Shown: positions 18,554-27,462, numbered from the stretch's first letter. The stretch: DNA of 64,000 nt from an uncultured Bacteroidales bacterium (GCA_944323445.1 CALUSM010000004.1:22202-86201), one strand, 5' to 3'. Numbers and translations are program-made. The notes: generated by a model from the letters alone, not told the origin.

Positions 18554-19746
18554 AGGTATTCCCGACCTGAGAGACCGCGCCAGAGAGCGTAGTATTTGAG
18601 GGTGGAGACGGGCTTTGTGGCGATGAGCTGATAACGGACAGAGGGGCCGCAGTTGAAGTACATCGAGCGGGACAGGAAAGTGCCGTAACCGGTGATGTCT
18701 CCGATACTGTAGACTATCTTCTGATCACCGTAGAATATCTCCAGCCGGTCACCGTACATGGCCACGGAGGCATTGTCCGACAAGTGGGTGAAGACTCCGT
18801 CATTTTTCAACGTCAGCTTGAAGCAGTCATTATCGCAGACTATCGGTTCTTCGGTATGCTGCTGCAGTGCCACACAATTCTCGTGTACCCATTGCTTCTG
18901 GAAGCGGTTCCACTGGGAGAAATTACCAAAAGGCATATTCTCCCCTTTCTCAAACCACCCGGTCTCAAGCAGGCGGGCGGACAGTCCGCAGTCACAGGTG
19001 ATATTGTCTCCTGAGGTCTGTATCGTACCGAAGCGCAGGCAGTGCGGGCAAAGATAGGCCGCATATTGCAGTCCCTCCGCCAGGGCCTTCCCACGGTACA
19101 ACGCCCCACTGGCGGCCTGAGTCTCGTAGGCATTGACATACAGGTCCCGGCAGATGGCCTCGTAGACCTCGTCCACCGTCATCCCGGCGAGTTCTTCCGG
19201 AGCATATTCATGGACCAATTCTCCGTACATCGGTCCCCTGCGCCTGTGGTCGGCCCAGCGCGGCTTCAGCAGATAGCCTCCGGTCAGGCGGTAGGTCAGC
19301 AGGGCCACGCCCGTATCCTTGACCAAGGCGGCGGTGCGGGGTGATATGAATTCGGTCTCGCCGTCCCAGCTGCGGTTGCCCTCAGGGAACATTCCCACAG
19401 AGACTCCGGCCCGCAGATTAGCCTCTATCAGGGCAATAGCGGCATCGCCCTTCGCACCTTTCTCGCGGGGAATAATGCCGAAGAGAGGATTGAGGAAGAA
19501 TCCGGCGGCGCCCCGGGTCAGGGAGGCATTGGCCACGAAACGCATGTGCCTCCGGGTGCCGATGACCATCAGGGCGGGGTCGAGATTCTGGGTGTGGTTA
19601 CCCAGGCACAGGAAGGTACGGCTGCGCACCTTGCAAGGTTTGTACCTTATATGCAGGATGATGTTGACGAAAGGGCCTACGAATGTACGGCAAAAGGCGT
19701 AGACTCCGCGCTGGAAGCCTACGCCTTTTGTTATTCTCTTATCCAT
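18550..19746 (-). CDS. 1-acyl-sn-glycerol-3-phosphate acyltransferase-like protein (PlsC family)
   Basis: A 398-aa protein with the LPLAT motifs: NHTQNLD (His51, Asp56; HX4D) and FPEGNRSWDG. Members acylate lysophosphatidic acid or related lysolipids at the inner membrane. The part after about residue 220 is longer than a plain PlsC and contains two CxxC pairs (CPHCLRFG and ITCDCG), suggesting a zinc-ribbon-like tail. I start at 19746: this ATG overlaps the stop of the upstream acyl-CoA synthetase gene by 8 nt, and the extension further upstream merely reads through that gene in another frame. The pair probably acts together on lipid acyl chains. Confidence 0.82.
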   Translation of the reverse strand: MDKRITKGVGFQRGVYAFCRTFVGPFVNIILHIRYKPCKVRSRTFLCLGNHTQNLDPALMVIGTRRHMRFVANASLTRGAAGFFLNPLFGIIPREKGAKGDAAIALIEANLRAGVSVGMFPEGNRSWDGETEFISPRTAALVKDTGVALLTYRLTGGYLLKPRWADHRRRGPMYGELVHEYAPEELAGMTVDEVYEAICRDLYVNAYETQAASGALYRGKALAEGLQYAAYLCPHCLRFGTIQTSGDNITCDCGLSARLLETGWFEKGENMPFGNFSQWNRFQKQWVHENCVALQQHTEEPIVCDNDCFKLTLKNDGVFTHLSDNASVAMYGDRLEIFYGDQKIVYSIGDITGYGTFLSRSMYFNCGPSVRYQLIATKPVSTLKYYALWRGLSGREYL

Positions 19747-21454
19747 TTTTCCTAGCCTCCTCTTCTTCGAGCACGCGGTATGCCACCTTGCCCACAAGGG
19801 TCTTGGGCAGCTCCTTGCGGAACTCAATGTCGTAGGGCATGGCGTACTTGGCGATGTACTTGCGGCAGTAGGCCAGAAGCTCGTCCTTGGTCTCCTGAGT
19901 AGGCTCATTGCCGGGGCGGAGCATGACGAAAGCCTTTACCTTCTGCATCTTGTAGGGGTCGGGCACGCCGATGATACAGCTCATCTGCACCTTCTCGTGG
20001 GCATCGAGGATGTTCTCGAGCTGGGCGGGATAGACGTTGTAGCCGGAGGTGACGATCATCCTCTTGATACGGCCGCGGAAGTAGACGAATCCCTGGTCGT
20101 CCATACAGCCGAGGTCACCGGTGTAGAGCCAGGTGAGGCCGTCGGCGTGCTGGCGCAGGGTCCTGGCGGTCTCCTCGGGCTTGTTGTAGTAGCCGAGCAT
20201 AACAGTGGGACCGGAGAGCACAATCTCGCCCTCCTCGCCGTAGGGCAGCTCTTCCTCTGTGTCTGGCTTTACTATCTTGAAATAGGTGTCGGGGAAAGGT
20301 ATGCCGATACTGCCCTCCTTCTGGAGCTTGACCGGGGTCAGGCAGCAGGCCGTAACGCACTCGGTGGTGCCGTAGCCCTCGCGCACCTTGATGGTGGCCT
20401 TGTGGTCGGCGAGGAACTTGTCCATCTTCTTCTTCAGCTCGATGGAGAGGGAGTCGCCGCCGGAAAACACTCCCTTGAGGTGGGAGAAGTCGGCACGTTC
20501 CATATTGGGCAGGCGCAGCATGGCCTCGTAGAGGGTGGGCACGCCGGCGATAAAGTTGCATTTGTTCTTGGTTATGAGCTTGGAGTAGCTCTTTGGGGTG
20601 AAGCGGGGCACGAGGACGCACCTTCCGCCCTTGGCAAGCATCGTGTGGATGCAGACACCGAGACCGAAACCGTGGAATACGGGCATGGCGGCGAGCATCT
20701 TGTCCCCGGGGCCGAACATCGGGTTGGTGGCGATGACCTGCTCGGCGAGGGCGTTGAAGTTGCGGTTGGTGAGCATGATGCCCTTGGTGGTGCCGGTAGT
20801 GCCGCCGGAGTAGAGGATGACGGCGGGGTCATTGTCGTCCCGCTCTACCTTGTAGTTGTAGAAGCAGCATCTGGAGAGCTTCATGAAGTCCTTCCAGCGG
20901 ATGACCGGAGCGTCTTCAGGTATCTTCGCTATCTTATAGCCCTCAGTGATCATGTAACCGGTCTTCAGTGGCTGTGCCAGCTCGTCCTTGATGCAGGCGA
21001 GGATGACGTTGACGATGCCTGTATTCTTGCGGATGGCCTCTATCTTGCCGTAGAACTGGTCAAGGGTGATGACCGTGATGCTGTTGGACTCATTGAGGTA
21101 GAACTCTATTTCCTTCTCGCTCGAGAGCGGATGCACCATGCTGGCGATTCCTCCGATGAGGTTGATGGCGTAGAACATGTAGATGGCCTGAGGACAGTTG
21201 GGCATGGCGATGGTCACGCAGTCACCCTTGCGGATGCCGATGGTCTTCAAGGCGCGGGCACACTGCTCTATCTTCTTGATCATCCTGGCGTAGGTGGTCG
21301 ACTTGCCCATGAAATCGAAGGCCACGTTCTTGGGCCAGCGGGCTGCGACGGAGGCGACCATGTCGAACATCGAGCCCTTAAAGTAGTCCAGATGCACAGG
21401 CACCCCCTCGGTGAAGGGATACCACGGCGTCTTTACGGTGTTGTTTTCAGACAT
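19739..21454 (-). CDS. Long-chain acyl-CoA synthetase (AMP-binding family)
   Basis: A 571-aa adenylate-forming enzyme that activates fatty acids with ATP and CoA. The P-loop-like motif YSGGTTGTTKG, the GYGTTE motif, the YTGDLG hinge region and the C-terminal GNVYPAQLE-like NVYPAQLENILDAH and KTLVGKVAYR (catalytic Lys) are all present. It resembles FadD-type ligases, but the exact chain length is unknown. It shares a transcript with the downstream PlsC-like gene. Upstream on the minus strand TATCTTCG, a near match to the -7 box, stands about 30 nt before the ATG. The 200 bp before it hold no gene; they contain an 11-bp direct repeat GACAGGTTATA and a 7-bp hairpin at 21571-21590. Confidence 0.9.
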   Translation of the reverse strand: MSENNTVKTPWYPFTEGVPVHLDYFKGSMFDMVASVAARWPKNVAFDFMGKSTTYARMIKKIEQCARALKTIGIRKGDCVTIAMPNCPQAIYMFYAINLIGGIASMVHPLSSEKEIEFYLNESNSITVITLDQFYGKIEAIRKNTGIVNVILACIKDELAQPLKTGYMITEGYKIAKIPEDAPVIRWKDFMKLSRCCFYNYKVERDDNDPAVILYSGGTTGTTKGIMLTNRNFNALAEQVIATNPMFGPGDKMLAAMPVFHGFGLGVCIHTMLAKGGRCVLVPRFTPKSYSKLITKNKCNFIAGVPTLYEAMLRLPNMERADFSHLKGVFSGGDSLSIELKKKMDKFLADHKATIKVREGYGTTECVTACCLTPVKLQKEGSIGIPFPDTYFKIVKPDTEEELPYGEEGEIVLSGPTVMLGYYNKPEETARTLRQHADGLTWLYTGDLGCMDDQGFVYFRGRIKRMIVTSGYNVYPAQLENILDAHEKVQMSCIIGVPDPYKMQKVKAFVMLRPGNEPTQETKDELLAYCRKYIAKYAMPYDIEFRKELPKTLVGKVAYRVLEEEEARKNG

Positions 21455-21651
21455 ATAGACAGGTTATAGGAATTTAATTTCGCGAAGATACGGAAATATT
21501 TCCATGCGGGACTCTTTAAAGACAGGTTATATGCTTCCTTCAATGTGCAGTTTTCAGTAAAGGCCGAGCACACAGCTGTTTATAGCTGTGATACTCCGCC
21601 GAAGTACCGTCATGCAGACGTCTGTCTCCCATTACTAATAAAAAGCCCCTA

Positions 21652-21860
21652 TCAGAACTCAAATCCTACCGAAAGCTTCGGCATCACGGCCGTAATCCAC
21701 TGACTGCCGACCAGTATCGTCGCTCCTATAGACAGGCGCATCCCGAGATCCTCATCGAAGCCCAGCCACACGAGGTACTGGTCGGTGAGGGACACGCTGC
21801 CGCGGTAGCCCGCAGCACGGCGGATGTCCTTCTTGTCAGATGCGGAGGCACTTCAGATAA
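21652..21860 (-). pseudogene. Fragment of a small beta-barrel gene, 5' truncated and internally deleted
   Basis: On the minus strand this reads SDKKDIRRAAGYRGSVSL, TDQYLVWLGFD, then at once DLGMRLSIGATIL and AVMPKLSVGFEF stop. All of these blocks match the frameshifted gene at 26891-27411, but about 88 residues between LGFD and DLGM are missing, as is the start and signal peptide. The fragment follows directly on the intact 171-aa gene at 21884-22399. It is a decayed copy left by recombination or duplication. Confidence 0.8.
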
Positions 21861-21883
21861 AGGTCTTGTAATGCTCCATGCCG

Positions 21884-22399
21884 TCAGAATCGGTAGCCTA
21901 CGGCCAGATGAGGATAGACCGACGCTGGGCTTCCAACAGATGCGAAGTCCCCGAAAACAGTACGCACGTCTATCGAGAGGTCCACGCGATGACTGTTCTT
22001 CAACTTGAAGCCCACGCCTACACCCGGCATGACATACCCGGACTCGGACCCGTATCCGTTTATGATGTAGCCGCCCTCGCACAGAAGGAAGAACTCCGTC
22101 CGCGGCCTGTCCACGAAATAGTACTTGGGCTGCAGCCCCACGGTGAATGCCGGTACGGGAAACCAGGGGAACTGAAGGTCAAGGCCGACCGAGGCCCCGA
22201 GGAACAAATCCGCCCTGTTGAACCGCACGCCGTGCGTGGTCATTAAGCCGCACCCGGGGTTCTGCCAGTCACCGAAGCCCGGGGAGGGATATGAGATGTA
22301 CGCGGACACATGACCCTCGTACTCTATTGCCTTTTCCTGACCGCACAGGTCTGCCAACGTAATAATTGAAATTATTACTGCTGCTATTATTTTTTTCAT
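21884..22399 (-). CDS. Small secreted beta-barrel-like protein, copy A
   Basis: A 171-aa protein with a signal peptide ending near LADLCGQ and then alternating strands rich in Gly/Tyr/Phe, ending PHLAVGYRF, where a terminal aromatic residue is typical of outer-membrane barrels. It is nearly identical in its middle part to copy B at 26315-26830, with over 140 bp almost unchanged (near 22050-22200 versus 26485-26640), which implies recent duplication or gene conversion. No named family is recognised. It lies 12 nt after the C10 protease gene in the same direction and is probably the last intact gene of that operon. Confidence 0.75.
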   Translation of the reverse strand: MKKIIAAVIISIITLADLCGQEKAIEYEGHVSAYISYPSPGFGDWQNPGCGLMTTHGVRFNRADLFLGASVGLDLQFPWFPVPAFTVGLQPKYYFVDRPRTEFFLLCEGGYIINGYGSESGYVMPGVGVGFKLKNSHRVDLSIDVRTVFGDFASVGSPASVYPHLAVGYRF

Positions 22400-22411
22400 T
22401 TCTAATTGATA

Positions 22412-23701
22412 TTAATATTGATACGTAATTATCCTATACCATGAATCATAATCACCGTCACTTTCAGACTGCATCTTTATCCCTACTGAAGACGGTGTGT
22501 ATGATGCAGGATTATTCACATCGAAAACTCCGCTGTAATAGTACCCGTCATGATTCCCTTCCCATCCCCAATTACAATGCGCCATTTCCCTGAACTCTGT
22601 TTTTCCGCCATAAATCTTACCTGTTTTCATCCCTACGTACTGTCCGTTTCTCTTCTGCTTTACATAGCCGTCAACAACCCATGTGTGGGCATTCAGGCCG
22701 TTGGCCTTTGCGGACATAATGACGGGATTTCCTTTATCTAGGCTGGAGTAGATTCTGTTCATATCGCAGTGGTTGAGACTTTTGTACAGTTCGACATTGA
22801 AATAGCCGTTTGAACGCATATAGGCAACCAAATTCTTGGGCCATATCAAAGTGCCCTCCTTTGTTACAGTAGGCTTGCATTTTGAATAGATGTCGTAAAA
22901 CAATAAAGCAACGGTGTCGGCATAAGGACTCGTTTCACTTATCACTCTCTTCTCTTTGAGAGTATGATAGGGCATCTTTATGCCGTTTATGTATTCAGGC
23001 ACACCATTATATGCGAATACCTGCGCACCTGCTACGGTTGTGCATCCGGCAGAATTGTTCGAGGGTATTTTCTTATTATAAGGAGAGCCTTGTCCCCAGG
23101 CAGTACTAAGAAGAGCTGACACTTCTTTTATATCTTCCCACGCTTTCCAACGTATAATCGTCATCTCTGTTTCTCCTTCCTCCAGTTCAGGAGGATCGAA
23201 TGTTACTGAATCAGGCTTATCAAATCCTCCAGGAGCATCACCGACTGCTGCAGCCGCACTTCTATATACAATAATTGCTGGAGAAAATTCAGCCGACGTA
23301 TCCGTCACGAAAGAGTCTGAAGTCAGGCTACCTTTTTCCGTAACGGCTAATACCGTAGAAGGTATTCTTATGTCTGCCGACAGAATCGCATATCCTTCTT
23401 CTCCTTCAAAATTAACTATATGGAGTAATGTCGGATTCTCTTCTGCTGACAATTTTGTTGAGGATGGATTATTGACAGTAAAGGCATCCGATATGGTATA
23501 ACTTCTTGATGACTTTGTAGTATTCTGAAAGAACTCATCCAATGATATCAGAGCTTGCTCCAGACTGATATAATAAGGTGATTCGTTTTCTGTCTGCGTT
23601 ATGGCGTCATCATCTCTATTCTGAGAATTTGTTTCGATGGCGGTGCACGATGCAGCCGCAAGGGCTGTCAGTGCTGCCATGTAAATGATTGGTTTTTTCA
23701 T
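22412..23701 (-). CDS. C10 family cysteine protease (streptopain-like) lipoprotein
   Basis: A 429-aa protein with a lipoprotein signal (ALAAASC, Cys19), an N-terminal propeptide of the Spi type (about 35-185, with EEGYAILSADIRIP) and a C10 catalytic domain. The nucleophile is Cys220 in SAGCTTVAGAQ and the general base His339 in AHTWVVDGY. C10 enzymes include SpeB and the fragipains-related Bfp proteases of Bacteroides, secreted proteases made as inactive precursors. Immediately upstream is a DUF3244-like small protein, a setting in which staphostatin-like inhibitors occur. Targets could be host proteins or competitors; that is inference. Confidence 0.9.
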   Translation of the reverse strand: MKKPIIYMAALTALAAASCTAIETNSQNRDDDAITQTENESPYYISLEQALISLDEFFQNTTKSSRSYTISDAFTVNNPSSTKLSAEENPTLLHIVNFEGEEGYAILSADIRIPSTVLAVTEKGSLTSDSFVTDTSAEFSPAIIVYRSAAAAVGDAPGGFDKPDSVTFDPPELEEGETEMTIIRWKAWEDIKEVSALLSTAWGQGSPYNKKIPSNNSAGCTTVAGAQVFAYNGVPEYINGIKMPYHTLKEKRVISETSPYADTVALLFYDIYSKCKPTVTKEGTLIWPKNLVAYMRSNGYFNVELYKSLNHCDMNRIYSSLDKGNPVIMSAKANGLNAHTWVVDGYVKQKRNGQYVGMKTGKIYGGKTEFREMAHCNWGWEGNHDGYYYSGVFDVNNPASYTPSSVGIKMQSESDGDYDSWYRIITYQY

Positions 23702-23730
23702 TTTGCTTTAATTTTTTAATAGGTTTTGAG

Positions 23731-24120
23731 TTAATTTATAAAAAAGGTACCTTCGGCGTAAATGATTGGTGATTCTATCACAAGAAAATATTTGCCCTTG
23801 ACATCTGGCACGTCAAGTTGTATTGATGTCTCTATATCACCGCAGTAGGAGCTTGAAGAATTTATGATGTCTCCGTATATATTAAAAATATAAAACTGTG
23901 TGTTTTTTGTCCCTGAGACATAGATGAGTATATTAGATTCATAGGAATTTAGCCATGCCTCTATTGAATAAAATGAGATGCTTCTGTCTCTTTCGAAAGT
24001 GTTCTCTTTGTAAGCCAAGTAGATTTCTTTAGACACTTCGTCATCATCGTTGCAGATATTAGCAGCAATACAGGTGCTGCATGAAAAAAGTAAGATAAAT
24101 AACGTGTAAAAGTGTTTCAT
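23731..24120 (-). CDS. Small secreted DUF3244-like protein, possible protease inhibitor
   Basis: A 129-aa protein (starting MKHFYT) with a signal peptide ending near CIAANIC and an all-beta C-terminal part with the spaced pattern SIEAWLN, LIYVSG, FYIFNIYGDII, GKYFLVIES, GTFFIN. This is the pattern I know from DUF3244 proteins of Bacteroides. It sits 29 nt before the C10 protease and shares its promoter. In Bacteroides fragilis small proteins beside C10 proteases act as inhibitors, so an inhibitory or chaperone role is plausible, not shown. Confidence 0.6.
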   Translation of the reverse strand: MKHFYTLFILLFSCSTCIAANICNDDDEVSKEIYLAYKENTFERDRSISFYSIEAWLNSYESNILIYVSGTKNTQFYIFNIYGDIINSSSSYCGDIETSIQLDVPDVKGKYFLVIESPIIYAEGTFFIN

Positions 24121-24150
24121 TGTGTGATGTAAATTTAACGGCTTTGATTG

Positions 24151-24181
24151 CAAAATTATGTTGTGAAAAATTTACATCAAA
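24151..24181 (-). promoter_or_regulatory. Promoter of the DUF3244-C10 protease-barrel operon
   Basis: On the minus strand TTTG (24178-24181), exactly 19 nt, TAATTTTG (24151-24158): a full Bacteroidetes promoter about 30 nt before the ATG at 24120. Confidence 0.75.
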
Positions 24182-24275
24182 CTAAAATAGTTTAACAAAA
24201 CTAAAAACAAATAGTTTATACCTTGCTGTTTATTGTAAACTCACTTAAGTGAAGTTTAATTTAAGCTGGAAAACT

Positions 24276-25961
24276 TTAACGCAGCCGGTCGCGAAGCTGA
24301 CGAAGATAAATACCTATGTTAGTATCGTGCTCGGTCAGTCCTAGTTTTTTGCGGATGTCACTGCTAATAATGTAGTGCCTGGAAAGGTTGAGATAGTTCC
24401 CTATTTCTTTACCGAGCAAACCCAATACGTACAGGTTGCAGATGTCGATTTCCTGTTCAGACAGGTCGTGCTCTTTAAGATATTTGGAAAATTCGGGATA
24501 CATTGTTGACGTATAGCTCATCAGTCCGGATAATAGCTGTTCTTTATTCTCGATAATGTGATTCAGCTCGGTTTCCACTGACTTTGATATATTTTTATGG
24601 GAGATGTAGTACGCTATTAGTTTATGAAAAGTAGACATCCCTTCTTCCACCTGCTTTCGAAGTACTTCATTGTCTGTGCTGCTGTTTATTAGTTCTGATA
24701 ATAATTTATTATACTCATTTTGAAGTGATGCATTCTTTTCCTGTAAATTCAATTTTGCATCTTCCAGTGCCATATTCCTTTTTGCTAAGGATAAGTTTGC
24801 GCTTTTTGTCTGTTTTATACGTTTTTTGTTTCTTTTTATCAAGGAGGCGGCAATCAGGCAGATAGCCGCAATAGTAATTGATGATAGCATTAATAGTAAA
24901 AGCAACTGTGTATGTTTTAGTTGTGCTCTTAGGCGTTCTTCAGTGTACTTTGTATCATCATGGATTATGGCAAAGGTCTTTTTAAATTCTAAGTCTGTGT
25001 ATAGATTCCAATAATCGTTAGCAAGTTTATAGTTTTTAAGTGTTTGGTATATCATGGCCATCGTTAGGTTGTATCGCTGTTCATTAGAGTGGTGTATGTT
25101 TCTTTCAGCGTACAACCTAGCGGCAACAAGAGCAGAATCAGGTTGATTGATATAAAAATAGGCTTGAGCTACAGATAGCCAGTCTATGTCGTCATGGGAT
25201 ATTTGTGAAAGATACTCGTAAAGGATAGAAGAAAGTAATTTTGTAGAGTCCTCGTGTACGGCATCCAGGCGAATACCATAATATTGACCTTTGCTTGACT
25301 CAGACATATACGGTATAAGGTTGTGTAAGGAGTCCAGGTATTTTTGAGAGTTGATTGTGTCTCTTAATATCAGACTGATATTAGCAGCGTTAATGAGTTC
25401 TTTCGAATGTCTGTAATAGTCATTGGCACTTTTGAAGTACTCAGCGGCTTTAATCGCATCATGAAGCGCTCCATCGAAAAGCAGGAGGTTGTAATTTAAC
25501 GCTTTCTTAGCAGAATAAAGCCGTCCCGACATTAAAAGGTTTTCATTCCGGGGTACATATCTCTCAGCTTCTATGTAGCAGCGCATTGCGCCCTCATTGT
25601 CTCCGGCGTTTTTCTTTATTGTTCCGAGGTAGTAGAGCGTCTTGAGCTTGTCCTCCGCGCTGCCGTGATGCCTGTAGTACCTGACGGCCGGGCTGATGAT
25701 GCTGTCGGAGGTCAGGTCGATGTAGTTTTTGTCCAGGACTTGGGAGTAGAGCAGGGCGTATCGGGCCTTGAGGCGTCTGGTGTTCAGCTCTTCGGTGTTG
25801 ATGCTGTTCAGCATGGTACGGACCACCGCAGGGTCCTCTGTCTCCATCACTTCCTCTGCCTTGTCGAGAACGGCCTTAATATGCGGCTTGTCCGTGCAGC
25901 TGATGAGGAGCAGGCTGGCGGACGCAAGCAGAAATATAAGAGTATAGCGCGGATGCTTCAT
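24276..25961 (-). CDS. Membrane-spanning TPR regulator with C-terminal LuxR-type helix-turn-helix (intact copy)
   Basis: A 561-aa protein with four parts in order: a lipoprotein-type signal (LLISC, Cys22), a periplasmic tetratricopeptide-like helical region (about 25-345), one transmembrane helix (about 353-375, followed by KRNKKR), and a cytoplasmic coiled coil leading to a LuxR-like HTH in the last 65 residues (LSEQEIDICNLYVLGLLGKEIGNYLNLS). It could sense an envelope signal and act on DNA directly, without a phosphorelay. If Cys22 is lipidated the N-terminus is held in a membrane too. It lies upstream of the C10 protease operon, its probable target. A broken paralogue is at 27463-29124. 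Confidence 0.8.
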   Translation of the reverse strand: MKHPRYTLIFLLASASLLLISCTDKPHIKAVLDKAEEVMETEDPAVVRTMLNSINTEELNTRRLKARYALLYSQVLDKNYIDLTSDSIISPAVRYYRHHGSAEDKLKTLYYLGTIKKNAGDNEGAMRCYIEAERYVPRNENLLMSGRLYSAKKALNYNLLLFDGALHDAIKAAEYFKSANDYYRHSKELINAANISLILRDTINSQKYLDSLHNLIPYMSESSKGQYYGIRLDAVHEDSTKLLSSILYEYLSQISHDDIDWLSVAQAYFYINQPDSALVAARLYAERNIHHSNEQRYNLTMAMIYQTLKNYKLANDYWNLYTDLEFKKTFAIIHDDTKYTEERLRAQLKHTQLLLLLMLSSITIAAICLIAASLIKRNKKRIKQTKSANLSLAKRNMALEDAKLNLQEKNASLQNEYNKLLSELINSSTDNEVLRKQVEEGMSTFHKLIAYYISHKNISKSVETELNHIIENKEQLLSGLMSYTSTMYPEFSKYLKEHDLSEQEIDICNLYVLGLLGKEIGNYLNLSRHYIISSDIRKKLGLTEHDTNIGIYLRQLRDRLR

Positions 25962-25965
25962 ACTG

Positions 25966-25973
25966 CAAAGATA
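25966..25973 (-). promoter_or_regulatory. -7 box of the TPR-HTH regulator; near-leaderless
   Basis: TATCTTTG on the minus strand ends 4 nt before the ATG at 25961, so transcription should begin at or next to the start codon. No TTTG is seen at the usual distance. Confidence 0.5.
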
Positions 25974-26314
25974 GCGGATTTCCGGCAACTGCGGCAGGAA
26001 TCCCTAGGTATCGTGCCGGGTGACGGCTTTGGAGCTGCGGATACGTCTGTCCCTGCCATTGCATGCCTTGACAATACGTTTGTTTTCAAGATGATACGGT
26101 GCTATTCTATGACAGGGTGCACTGCCTCGAATGCACCGACCGGCCTCAGAAGGCCTGCAGGCAGGGTCCGTGGATTCCGCCGTTGCCTCCCTGCCATCTA
26201 TATGATTTGTATTGCTCTGAGACACAATACTATGCGCAGAATGTGCCTGGCAGGGACATCCTGGCCGGCGAGCCTGAGGCCGTGAGCGTCATAAATCCAG
26301 ACATTCCTCTGCCG
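25974..26314. other. 341-bp gene-free spacer between barrel copy B and the intact regulator
   Basis: No reading frame here has a recognisable product. It contains small hairpins only: GGCCT-CAGA-AGGCC at 26142-26155 and a 7-bp stem GGCAGGG/CCCTGCC with a long loop just after. It may hold regulatory sites for the regulator gene. Confidence 0.4.
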
Positions 26315-26830
26315 TCAGAAGCGGTAGCCCAGGGCCAGATGGGGATAGACGGAGACGTGGCTTCCGACAGACGCGATGTCCCCCAGGACAGTGCGCACGT
26401 CGACCGAGAGGTCCACGCGGTGGCTGTTCCGCAGCTTGAATCCCACGCCTATGCCCGGCAGGACATAGCCCGCGTCCGAGCCGTATCCGTTTATGATGTA
26501 GCCGCCCTCGCACAAAAGGAAGAACTCCGTCCGCGGCCTGTCCACGAAATAGTACTTGGGCTGCAGCCCCACGGTGAATGCCGGTACGGGAAACCAGGGG
26601 AACTGAAGGTCAAGGCCGACCGAGGCCCCGAGGAACAGATCCGCCCTATTGAAACGTACGCCGTGCACGGTCATGAGACCGCACCCGGGATTCAGCCAGT
26701 CTCCGAAGCCCGGGGAGGGATACGAGATGTACGCGGACACCTGGCCCTCGTACTCCACTGACTTTTCCTGACCGCACAGGTCAGCCAACGTAATAACTGA
26801 AATTATTACTGCCACTGCTATTTTTTTCAT
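26315..26830 (-). CDS. Small secreted beta-barrel-like protein, copy B
   Basis: A 171-aa paralogue of copy A (21884-22399), identical in length and almost identical through residues about 50-115. It has the same signal peptide (ending LADLCGQ) and the same terminal aromatic motif (PHLALGYRF). It follows the frameshifted barrel gene at 26891-27411 on the minus strand by 60 nt. No function is known; strand pattern and signal suggest an outer-membrane or surface protein. Confidence 0.75.
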   Translation of the reverse strand: MKKIAVAVIISVITLADLCGQEKSVEYEGQVSAYISYPSPGFGDWLNPGCGLMTVHGVRFNRADLFLGASVGLDLQFPWFPVPAFTVGLQPKYYFVDRPRTEFFLLCEGGYIINGYGSDAGYVLPGIGVGFKLRNSHRVDLSVDVRTVLGDIASVGSHVSVYPHLALGYRF

Positions 26831-26890
26831 TTTCTTTTAAGGTGTTTTTAAGTCAGTATATTCTATTAGGACTGCGGGAGCGCCGCGAAG

Positions 26891-27411
26891 CTAGAACTCG
26901 AACCCGACGGACAGCTTCGGCATCACGGCCGCGGTCCACTGGCTGTTGACCAGTATTGTCGCTCCTATGGACAGGTGCATCCCGAGATCCTTGCTGAAGG
27001 CCCAGCTCCAGCCGACGTTGGGCTCCATCTCAAATACTGATTTTCCGAAATCCTCAAAGGGATTCTGATCTCCCAACACTCCGACAGCCATCATGCATCC
27101 GGCCTTAATGCCTGCCGTAGGCGTGCTGGGACGCTTGAGGATGTACGCGCTGTAGTCCACGAACGCATGGGCTGTCACAGGACCTTCGGGCACCATTGCG
27201 AAGCCTACGCCCCTCCCAGGTAGTGGTGCTCGTCGAACATCCATCCGTGGGAGGTGTCGAAGCCCAGCCACACGAGGTACTGGTCGGTGAAGGACACGCT
27301 GCCGCGGTAGCCAGGGGCACGGCGGATGTCCTTTTTGTCAGATGCGGAGGCGCTCCAGAAAAATGAAGCGCAGGTGAGCAGCAGGACTGCTGCGAAAAGT
27401 CGTTTTTTCAT
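26891..27411 (-). pseudogene. Second-type small beta-barrel gene split by a one-base frameshift
   Basis: From the ATG at 27411 (MKKRLFAAVLLL signal peptide) the frame runs to GWMFDEHHYLGG and then hits a stop. In the next frame GRGVGFAMVPEGPVTAHAF continues to a normal end, MPKLSVGFEF. Adding one base at the G/A run at 27211-27218 joins both into a protein of about 172 aa with the same general design as copies A and B. The fragment at 21652-21860 is a deleted relative. A true lesion, slipped-strand variation or a base-calling error would all look like this. Confidence 0.78.
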
Positions 27412-27416
27412 AAAAT

Positions 27417-27456
27417 CTCGCATTGGATTAAATTTAAAATTCATTCACAATGCGAG
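27417..27456. promoter_or_regulatory. 9-bp perfect inverted repeat before the barrel genes
   Basis: CTCGCATTG (27417-27425) is complementary to CAATGCGAG (27448-27456), with 22 AT-rich bases between. It lies between the end of the broken regulator and the start of the barrel pseudogene; an operator or leader hairpin is possible. Confidence 0.45.
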
Positions 27457-27462
27457 TTAATA

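Noticed and set aside
19997..21469. Long open frame opposite the acyl-CoA synthetase gene
   Set aside because: It is a shadow of a well-supported gene in GC-rich codons; the product is Val/Gly/His-rich with no domain.
21571..21590. Hairpin CACAGCT/AGCTGTG as a terminator
   Set aside because: No T run follows on either strand and it is upstream of a gene; it may be an operator but nothing supports that.
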